Part shown: positions 56,582 through 64,000 of the stretch, piece by piece
Layout of the letters: each line of letters starts with the position of its first letter
Position numbering within the stretch: position 1 is the stretch's first letter
DNA from: Phylloscopus collybita
Lineage: Eukaryota; Chordata; Aves; Passeriformes; Phylloscopidae
Direction of reading: 5' to 3'
Length of the DNA stretch: 64,000 bases
Assembly: GCA_027886175.1 (NCBI GenBank)
Contig: JAJNNQ010000024.1
Coordinates: 1,472,001 to 1,536,000, forward strand
Made by a program: the position numbers and the translations under genes
The notes under the pieces: model-generated
Told to the model about the DNA's origin: nothing
The model's database searches: none
Seen by the model: only the letters and a program-made list of their open reading frames with translations

Positions 56582-59500
56582 CACCTGTGGCTTGGTCCTG
56601 GGGCCGTGTTCGTCGGGCAGCCGCGAGCAGCGGGGCAGCCGGGGCGGTGGGGCAGCGGGAGGCGAGCGGGGTCCATCCCCGGCACTGGGGGACGTGTCAC
56701 CTGAGTTGAGGGCCAGCATGTACCGCTTGGTGACATCCTCCAGCGAAGGAGGCTGGAGGGTCGGGAAGGATTTTCCAGGTGAGCGGCCGGTGGCCGGCGC
56801 GGGGAGGTGGCCGTGGTGGCTGGAAGGGACGAGCGGCTCGGGGACGGTGATGGGGACGAAGGTGGCGGGCTCGCTGGTGTGCCGGACGTGCTTGGTGGCC
56901 GGGCGGCTCTTGGCGAGGACGGCGGGCGCCGGGGGCGGCTGGTTCTCCTGGTGAGCGGCGCGGTTGGAGCGCTTCTTGGAGCTGCGGCGGGCGATGCGAG
57001 GGGACAGCACGTCGGCCAGCTTGGGGTCGAAGCCGTAGCCGCGGCCGGCGCCCGGCGCTGCCGGCTGCGCCGAGAGGATGGGCTCGCTGCTGGACGGGGG
57101 AATGCTGGGCTCCAGCTCGCTGATGGCCTCACCGGGACCCTCGAAGGCGCCGGCCACCAGCTCACCGCGGCGGCTGGGGTCACTCAGCGACTTCTTCTTG
57201 ATGGTCTTGCCATTGGCCTTGTCATCGCCCAGCTTGGCCATGGCGCCGGGCTGGCTGACGATGGTGCGGATGAGGCTGCTGTAGTCCCGGGGCCCATCGC
57301 TGCCCAGGGACAGGTCGCTGCCCGCGCTGCCCGCGCTGCTGGCGATGACGGCGGGCTGGGGGATGCCCGCCTTGGCGCTCAGCGAGCCCAGCAGGTTGCT
57401 GTCGACGGAGAAATTCTTGGCCTCCTCCGCCACCGAGCATCTCCGGTGAGGCATGGGGTCGCTGAGGGAGCGGTAGGGCTCGGTGCCACCCTCGCTGCCG
57501 CCCTCCATCCCATTGGCGCCCGCTGACGGGAACTTACGTCGGCGCCGCAGGCTGCCAGGGGTGCTGGGCGTCTCGGGTTTGCCAGCTGGAAGGTCGTCGA
57601 CCGCCGCCGCCGGGTGAGCGGGCAGTGGCGTTTCCGAGTCGCCGGCTGCTGTCGGCGTGGCACTGGGCAGCATCCAGGCGTCCACAGCTTCACGCAGGTT
57701 TTGGAAGGGCAGCCCCACGGGCTCCGGCTCCGTGACGATGCCCTCGTCCGTCACGCTCGACTCGTGACCCGACAGCTCCTCCACGGATTTACTGTGAGCG
57801 AGGTTCTCCTCCAACTCCACGTCCTTCAAACACCGTGTGCTCTCCACCTGTCCCCGAAGGGTCGCGTCTGTCGTCCCCGTCGGTGCCACCACCCCGGCGC
57901 CCTCCACACCTCCGCTGTCCTTCTGTTCGGCGGCAAAGCCGTAGTCCTGCTGGGAACCCATCCTGCTGATCTTCTCAAACACCTGCCTCGCCTCCTGGAT
58001 GTACTGGTCCTGGATGACCATGGGGAGAGGATCCTCATCCCCCTGCCGTCCCCCACCTGGAGCCACCCGGTCCTGGCTGTCCGTAGCGGCCAGAAGGAGC
58101 TCGGAGGAGCTCTGCTTCATGGAGCTCTGTAGGAAAAGCCGCCGCGTCCCGGATTTTTCGGAGCAGGTGAAGGACTTAGCGCGACGTAACGTGGCCGTCA
58201 GGTCCTTGAGCGTCGGCCGCTCGCCCGGCGCCCAGCGGTTTTGGGGATGAGCGGCACCGCAGCTGCCCGGGGAGGGGCTGGCAGAGCTGGAGCATCCGTC
58301 GGAGGCCACGTCAAGGCCGATCCTCACCCCTTTCTTCTTCACCTTCAGCTCTGAGAGGTCCGATTTGAGGAAGCTGAGGAGAGTCAGGGTCTCGGTGGCA
58401 ATGTCGGGGTTGGACAAGGACTTGCGGTGCTTGGCCCGCTCCCCTTCCAGCCCTGGCTGGTGCAGGCTCTCGCTCCCATAGTCCGGTTTGGCCTTGGCCA
58501 CGCTCTGGGGCAGCTTGGGGTGGACGCGGACCCCCGGCTGTCCCCACGCCAGGCCATCGCCGGCCCCGAAACTGGGCGATCGATAGATACCGTAACCTGC
58601 CTGGAGAGTCCGTCCTTGGCCGGGCCAACAGACTCCAAACTGCTCCTCTTCCTTCAGCGTCTCCGTGCTGGAATAACGACTGCTGCCGCGTGACCCGCCG
58701 GGGCTGCCGAAGGGCAGGATGTTCACCTTGGAGAGGCGGGCCACCACGGGCAGCGGGTGGCGGGGGACCACCCTGGAGCAGCCTTCGGCCTCGGCATCGC
58801 CATCCGCCGTGCCCTCCGGCTTCTTCTTCCGTGCGGCGCGGGGCCGGTGGGCAGCGCTCTGCCCTTCGCCTTCGCTGCCCGATGAGGCGCGGGGAGAACG
58901 GGCCGCCGCGGCTTCATCGTCCCCGTTGGAGCGGGGCGATGGGGAGGAGGAGGGTGGTTGCGGTCGAGTCGAGTTATGCCAGGAATGCGGGCCGGGCTCC
59001 GGCGGAGCTCCGCGGGGAGAGCGGAGCGCCGGGTGCGGGACGCGGCTGCGGGGCGGAGGCGGCGGGGGAGCTCCGCGGGCGCTCCCGCTCCCGCTCCCGT
59101 TCCCCATCCCATTCCCGGTGGCCGCCGTCGGTTGCCGGCAGCTTTCCCCGAAGAGTTTCCGCATCGCCGGGACGCTGGGCCAGCGCGGCGGCTCCGCGTT
59201 TAACCCCGGGCCCGGCGGCGACGGCGGCGGCGGCGGGGGCGGCGGTGGAGCCGGGGACGGCGGCTGAGCCCCGGCATGAACCGGGCCCGTCGGCTCCGGC
59301 TCGGTAAAACGAAGCGAAAGCTGCCGTACCGACGGGGCCAGGCTGCCAAAAGCCCGGCCCGGTTGTTGCTCCGCGATCGGCGCTGAAACTTTCCTACCCG
59401 GGAAGAAGAAGGAGGAGGAGGAGGAGGAGGAAGGCGGGGAGGAGGCGGGCAGGAGGCACCGAGCCGCCGCTACCCCCCGGCCGCTGCCCCCCTCCGCCAT
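56582..59500 (-). CDS. ARHGEF17: ARHGEF17 exon 1, residues 1-973
   Basis: The ATG at 59500 opens MAEGGSGRG and has a good Kozak context (A at -3, G at +4); the frame stays open further upstream, but MAEGG aligns with the human start MADGA. Conserved blocks: SVRQLSLRF (57-65) and WPSV..MRKLFG (about 107-118) in the region that binds actin in human, then SRGSSRYSSTETLK, YRSPSFGAG, RKSLSNPDI, TLTLLSFLKSDLSEL, RPTLKDLTATLRRAKSFTCS, QDQYIQEARQVFEKI, KKKSLSDPSRRGEL, DPKLADVLSPR and SLEDVTKRYMLAL. Between them lie poly-Ser, poly-Pro and Arg/Ser-rich filler, so the region is largely disordered with many potential phosphorylation (RxxS) sites. The donor is GTG|GTAAGT, phase 0. Confidence 0.96.
59406..59432. 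repeat. Trinucleotide run within ARHGEF17 exon 1
   Basis: A GGA/TCC run encodes the poly-Ser and FFF segment of the N-terminus, a site likely to vary in length. Confidence 0.85.
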
Positions 59501-59760
59501 TGTCGGTGCCCCCCCGCCGCCGCCGCCGCCTCCGCCCGCCCCCCGGCCCCGCCGCCGCCGCGCCCCGGCCCCGGCCCCGCCGCAGGCACCGCCCGGCCCC
59601 GCTCCTCCTCCGGGCTGCCGGCGGGCTGCATCCCTCCCGCTTTGTTTTCTCTCTCTCTCCCACCCCCCCCCCACCCCCTTTTTTTTTTTTTTTTTTCGGC
59701 TTTTCCTCCTCCCTCACCCCCTGCTTTTTTATTTGTTGCATTCAAATAAACTTTCCTCCC
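59501..59760 (-). promoter_or_regulatory. ARHGEF17 5'UTR and GC-rich promoter region
   Basis: GC/CpG-dense sequence directly upstream of the start codon (about 59501-59640) gives way to A/G-rich tracts. No TATA box at a suitable place was seen. The transcription start is not defined. Confidence 0.45.
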
Positions 59761-59828
59761 CGGAGGCGGGGTTTGCTCCCGCAGAGGGGGAGGGTGAAAG
59801 TTTTGCTCCCTTTTAAATTTTATTTATT

Positions 59829-59891
59829 TAATTCCTCTCTATTTTTTTTTCTTTTCTTTTTTTTTTTTCTTTTCTTTTTTTTTTTTTTTCT
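59829..59891. repeat. Homopyrimidine/homopurine tract upstream of ARHGEF17
   Basis: A nearly pure T-rich pyrimidine run (A/G on the minus strand) with TTTTC interruptions in a quasi-mirror arrangement, about 330-390 bp upstream of the start codon. A second tract lies at 59646-59696. Confidence 0.85.
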
Positions 59892-59892
59892 T

Positions 59893-62800
59893 TGAAGGGT
59901 GAGGGGGAGAGGAAGACGGCTTTAGAGCTGCCCTCTCGCTCCCAGGCTAAGCAGGCACTTGAACCCCCCTGCGTCTTTTACACCCCTCTCCAACATCCTT
60001 CGTTCCCCCCTGCATCCTTTCTTACATCCCCCCACACCTAGCATCCTTCATCCCCCTTATCTTTTAGAAGGAGGCTTATAAAAAAGTGGGAGAGCAGCTT
60101 TTTACATGGGCAGATAGGGGTAGGGTGGGGGGGACGGTTTTAAACTAAAACAGGGGAGATTTAAGTGGCATATTGGGAAGAAAATCCTCCTTGTGAGGGT
60201 GGGGAGGACCTGGCACAGGGTACCCAGAGAAGCTGTGACTGACCCATCCCTGGAAGTGTCCAGGGCCACGTTGGACAGGGCTTGGAGCAGCCTGGGATGG
60301 TGGAAGGTGTCCCTGCCCATGGCAGGGTGTTGAAATTAGATGGTCTTTAACATCCCTCCCAACCCAAACCATCCTGTGATTCCCTCCATCCTTTCCCAGC
60401 TTTTTCTTTTTAGGCAGAAACGGGACAAAAAGATCAAGAATGTGACTGCCAGTGAAAGATCCTTCCCATTGCAGCCGATTCCTCCAGACCCTGCTTTGCA
60501 GCTCATCCCAGGGAAGAGAGAACACCTTGTTCCCAACTTGCAAAGCTCTCCAGCGAGGCACTGCCCCGTGAACAGACTTTCTCGTGGGTTTTCAGCGTCG
60601 CTTGTCAGCGCTTGCTATTTGAAGCCTATAACCCTTTTTTTTTCCCCCGAGACAGCAGATTTATTGCTGGGGATGTGAAAAATGAAGGTGGCTGGGACGG
60701 CTGGTGGCTGAGCTGTGGCCTTGGAGACATGGATGGGGCTGGAGAGGTGTCCTGGCCATGTAGTAGGTTTTGCAGGCTCTGACCCCGAGGCACAAAAAAA
60801 AGGGGGAAGAAAAGAAAATCCAACACTTCCTGTAGATGCATTTTTCAGGGCCTAAAAAGCACTGCATGCTGTGAGATGCTCCACCCCAGCAAGTATTCCT
60901 TCCCTGGCTCACCCTTCCCACCCTGCACCCTGCTTCCCCCAGGCCTGGGTGTCTCCTGGCTGCAGGGATGACGTCCCCATGATGTCCCCCCAGCTGGCAT
61001 TTTGGGAAGAGCCATGAACTTCGTCCCTGCTCGGTTCTGTAGGAGCTGTCCCTCCTATATTGAGCAGCAGGCAAGCAAAGATTTGTTGAAGCACTCACCC
61101 CATTTCTAAGGCATCCCTTTACTCCCATCACCCTGGGACGTTCCAGGCCTGGTGGTGCCAAGGGAGCTGCTGGCAGGACTCCAAGGCAGGACAGGACATG
61201 GTGAGAGCCAAAGAGAAGAGCTCTGCGTGTCCCCTCCTCTTAAAAACGTTCCAAATTAGTGATTCCAGCATCAGGAACATCATCCTGAGGCTGTTGGATG
61301 TGACCACCTCAGCCCATGCAGCCCTTGCAGCCACCACCAGACTTTTTGGGAGCTGATTTTTTTTTTTTTGTTTCTCCCCCAGAGCTTTATTGCGGTTGGA
61401 TTTTTCCGGCTGCCTCCTCCCATGGGTCCTATCCAGGCACTGGGTGCTCTGATGGTGCAGGGCTCCTCCCTCCCTCCCTGGAGCCAGGTGGACACCCACA
61501 GATCAGCCGGATTTCTCCAAATCTAAATATTTTGCGCCCTCTCCTGGGTCGGGATGGCGTGGCCCGGCCCTCCCACGCCGTCACCTTCCTCCTGTCTGGG
61601 AAGAGATGGGGACATCAGGCTGGGGTTGTCCCTCCAGCCACCGCTCTGGCAGCCCCCCAGCATTTTGCCCTTCCATTGCAGGGCCCCAAAGATGCATCAG
61701 AGGGGATTTGGGCACGGATGAGCTCCGGCCAAGGGAAAGCACAGGGCTGCCTTTGCCTCCTCCATCACATTCTGTGCCCCAGAGTCATTGTCACCGTCAG
61801 GACAGGGACACAGCTCCTGCAAAACCAAGTGGTTTGAGCTAATGCTGCTGCAAGATCCCTCTCTGTTCCAGCCCAGCTGTGATGCTGAGATCTCTGAGCA
61901 TCATCCAAGAGCCTGTGACCACTCTGGACACCCTCCTCATCCTCATGACAGCGAGGAGACACACTGGGACTGCCAGCACTGGATGCTTGGGTGGCCACGT
62001 ACCCGAGGAGACACTGTGTACCTGCAGGGAACAAGCCAGGATGGAGCTGCACACTTGGCCAGCCAAGCTGGAGGGGTGTTCAACCCTGGAGATTTGAGGC
62101 AAATTACTTAAACCCACTTAGGTGTGATTATTATAAGCAGACATGAAAAATGCAGTTGTCCATCCACATATCTATATTTATATATACATACTGTATGGAT
62201 ACATATATTGTGTTCAGGCAGAGAATTTCTGCACTGCAGAGCCTGTGCTGGGCCACAAAGCTCCCCCTGCTCGGATATATTCTATGTCTGTACATACAGT
62301 GGGTGTATACACCCATCTGAGAAGGAGCAGGGAGTTAATTCTATACATCCTATACGTTAGAGAAGGCTGGCAGAGCGATGAGCCGTGCATCCACCTGGCA
62401 AATCCCTCTTGGCTGAGAGGGAGCAGCATCCCAACAGAGGCTGTGGGAGCAAAGCTTAATCCCCAACCCCGTGGAGAGGCCCAGCCAGCTGTGGGATGTG
62501 TGGTGACGTGGCCAGGACACTGAGCAGCAGCTCTCTGTGGCATGCATCTTCCAGCTCCAGACATTGTGTCCACATGTGCTGGCTCTGATTGTGGTGGATC
62601 CTGGTTAGGAGGTGACAGCAGGGCACCACTGACACCAGGATGGGCCAGATTTGGGGTGCTGGGCTAAGCAGGGAGCTGGACTCAGATGAAGGTCCCCAGG
62701 CAGGTGACAATGCTGCTGGCTTGTGCCTAACCCAGCCCACGGGCATGGCTTCAGTGGGAAGTCCAGCATGGGTGTTCCAGCTGTCCTGATGTCCCCTTTC

Positions 62801-63110
62801 CCTGTTCCCAGTCTGTCCAGGGGTGCTCCTCCACCGTTTTGCAGCACCAGCAATACCAGTGAGCCTGTGTTTCATGCTGTGGCCTCATTCTGGGCACTGG
62901 GGGATAGGGATGTCCCAGTGTTACACAAAAACCACCCGTGACACTGATCTTGAGCTGGAGAAACGCATGGCCCCACGGCATGGGCTGAACCAAACCCTCC
63001 CCAGCCTTCGCATGCTGTCCCCGTCAGGGAATTTTGAACTGGCTGTGGGGACAAATCATCCCCCAGCAGCTCATCCTGAGCCAGGGATGTGTCCTCCATG
63101 GTCCCATCTT
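59893..63110. other. Intergenic, ARHGEF17 to P2RY6
   Basis: 3.2 kb with one CR1 copy and a TA-rich stretch at 62165-62215. No exon was recognised. It must contain upstream ARHGEF17 sequence at its left and sequence downstream of P2RY6 at its right. Confidence 0.6.
60110..60390 (+). mobile_element. CR1 fragment between ARHGEF17 and P2RY6
   Basis: TTTAAACTAAAACAGGGGAG, GGGCTTGGAGCAGCCTGGGA and CCAAACCATCCTGTGATTCC, in sense orientation. Confidence 0.95.
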
Positions 63111-63114
63111 GGTC

Positions 63115-63390
63115 TCCACCGTCCCAGAGGATTTTTATTGCATCGGAGGCTTGACCACCAAGGTGCTGAGCTGCTCCAAGTGAGCAGCCGAGGCAGGAGA
63201 GGACACTGGAGCGGTGGTGGGGAAATACTGCACCACTGCAGGCTGGAGATGGGCCGAAAGTGCTGGAAGCTTGGGAGATGCCCTCCTCCTCTCCTCCAGC
63301 GCGTCCCCAAGTGAAGCCATCTCTGCTCCATGGAGCCCAGAGCCAAAATGGCTCCGTGCCTCGGCGGCACCGAGGTGGCCTCGTCCTGGC
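63115..63390 (-). other. P2RY6: P2RY6 3'UTR (inferred)
   Basis: The sequence between the stop and just past the AATAAA gives a short 3'UTR of about 270 nt. Confidence 0.6.
63134..63139 (-). terminator. Polyadenylation signal of P2RY6
   Basis: A canonical AATAAA on the minus strand (context GCAATAAAAATCC), 252 bases downstream of the stop codon. Confidence 0.65.
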
Positions 63391-64000
63391 CTAGGAGCCG
63401 TAGGTGACGCAGTGGTCGTGCCGCCACTTGGAGCTCATCTTGTCCAGGAGGTAGCGGGTGCTCTCGCGGAACTTGCGCTGGGTGAAGTAGAAGAGGATGG
63501 GGTCGAGGACGCTGTTCATGCTGGCGAAGGGCCGCGTGCACTTGTAGGCGATGGCGAAGGCCTGCAGGGCCGGGCAGGGCAGCGCGGGCGAGGAGCGGAC
63601 GATCAGGTAGATGGTCTTGGTGAGGTGGAAGGGGAGGAAGCTGATGGAGAAGACGATGACCACGATGATGACCATGCGCACGGCCTTGTCCTTCCTCTTG
63701 TGCACGGCCAGGCCGATCAGCTCGTCCTTCTGGCACAGGATGCGGGCCATGCTGCAGTAGCAGGCCAGGATGGCCACGAAGGGCAGCAGGAAGCCGGTGA
63801 AGGTGAGGGTGATGCCGTAGGGGAAGTAGGCGGCGGAGCGGTCGGGCGCGCTCAGGTCGTAGCAGACGGTGCGGTTCCTCTGCGTGCCGGTGGAGGCGAA
63901 GACGAAGGTGGGCAGGCACTGGGCGATGACGATGAACCACACGGCCGCGCACACCAGCCACGTCAGCTTCTTGCCCTTCTTCTTGTGCCACGAGGCCAAG
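63391..64000 (-). CDS. P2RY6: P2RY6 (avian P2Y3-like UDP receptor), C-terminal 202 residues
   Basis: A G-protein-coupled receptor for UDP of the P2Y family, acting at the plasma membrane, usually through Gq; chicken P2Y3 is regarded as the avian counterpart of P2Y6. The window holds the second half: LASWHKKKGKK (end of the second intracellular loop, matching human LATWHKK), TM4, extracellular loop 2 with RNRTVCYDLS (its Cys pairs with TM3 and NRT is a glycosylation site), TM5 ending ACYCSMAR, a Lys/Arg-rich third loop, TM6 with FLPFHLTKTIYL whose His and Lys contact nucleotide phosphates in the family, and TM7 with SVLDPILFYF in the place of NPxxY. It ends CVTYGS and a TAG at 63393-63391. The 5' part lies beyond the window. 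Like its relatives it is uninterrupted here by introns. Confidence 0.95.
   Translation of the reverse strand, partial: LASWHKKKGKKLTWLVCAAVWFIVIAQCLPTFVFASTGTQRNRTVCYDLSAPDRSAAYFPYGITLTFTGFLLPFVAILACYCSMARILCQKDELIGLAVHKRKDKAVRMVIIVVIVFSISFLPFHLTKTIYLIVRSSPALPCPALQAFAIAYKCTRPFASMNSVLDPILFYFTQRKFRESTRYLLDKMSSKWRHDHCVTYGS

Larger units (their letters stand above)
29240..59760 (-). other. ARHGEF17: ARHGEF17 gene (RhoA exchange factor, p164-RhoGEF/TEM4)
   Basis: ARHGEF17 activates Rho GTPases by nucleotide exchange and binds actin through its N-terminus; the human protein (about 2063 residues) acts at cell junctions and has a reported mitotic checkpoint role. Twenty-one exons between 59500 and 30537 were mapped, every one with a GT donor, an AG acceptor and matching phase; together they give 5826 nt, 1941 residues plus stop. 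Layout: disordered Ser/Pro-rich region 1-973 (exon 1), DH domain about 975-1165 (exons 2-6) with the helix motif KPVQRIPRYELLVKDLLKHT, a PH-like region about 1195-1330 (exons 7-11), then a C-terminal beta-propeller interrupted by an acidic/Ser-rich insert (exons 12-21), ending HLLLWRA. Neighbours match human 11q13.4. Confidence 0.97.

Noticed and set aside
56807..59307. Long plus-strand open frames opposite ARHGEF17 exon 1 (up to 239 residues)
   Set aside because: They are antisense shadows of the GC-rich exon; their residues are the reverse reading of Ser/Pro/Ala codons and match nothing I know.

Overview
This is a vertebrate nuclear window, almost certainly from a bird. It carries spliced genes with GT-AG introns, many short 3'-end fragments of CR1 retrotransposons (the dominant interspersed repeat of bird genomes), and GC-rich, minisatellite-laden introns. 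No bacterial-type operons, IS elements or CRISPR arrays are present.

Four protein genes were recognised from their peptides and their exons mapped by hand. On the plus strand, FAM168A runs in from the left: five coding exons between 5602 and 16896, a spliced 3'UTR, and a long 3'UTR ending near 22.3 kb. Facing it on the minus strand is RELT, with nine coding exons (25961 down to 23821) and a CpG-rich candidate promoter near 28.5 kb. Next is ARHGEF17, also minus, with 21 coding exons from 59500 down to 30537; they join in frame to a 1941-residue protein whose first exon alone encodes 973 residues. At the right edge is the 3' half of P2RY6 (avian P2Y3-like UDP receptor), minus strand, running off the window. 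Order and orientation match the human 11q13.4 block P2RY6-ARHGEF17-RELT-FAM168A, so the window is a conserved syntenic segment. The genes are not functionally coupled in any way the sequence shows: one is a Rho exchange factor, one an orphan TNF receptor, one a GPCR and one a small proline/tyrosine-rich protein.

Region by region: 1-22.3 kb is AT-richer FAM168A intron and UTR with about ten CR1 pieces. 22.3-23.8 kb is the convergent gap between FAM168A and RELT. 23.8-28.7 kb is RELT and its CpG island. 29.2-40.1 kb holds ARHGEF17 exons 21 to 2 in compact form. 40.1-56.6 kb is ARHGEF17 intron 1, packed with minisatellites (periods near 18-21, 23, 26, 48 and 50 bp). 56.6-59.9 kb is the giant first exon and promoter. 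60-63.1 kb is intergenic with one CR1, and 63.1-64 kb is P2RY6.

The most notable undescribed-looking item is inside ARHGEF17 intron 1. A TATA box (42614-42621, minus) lies about 150 bp upstream of an ATG that opens a 53-codon exon (42304-42462). Its splice donor is in the same phase as exon 2, which predicts a short isoform (about 1021 residues) lacking the long N-terminus but keeping the catalytic DH domain. RELT is also unusual: its cytoplasmic tail ends soon after the RFRV docking motif.
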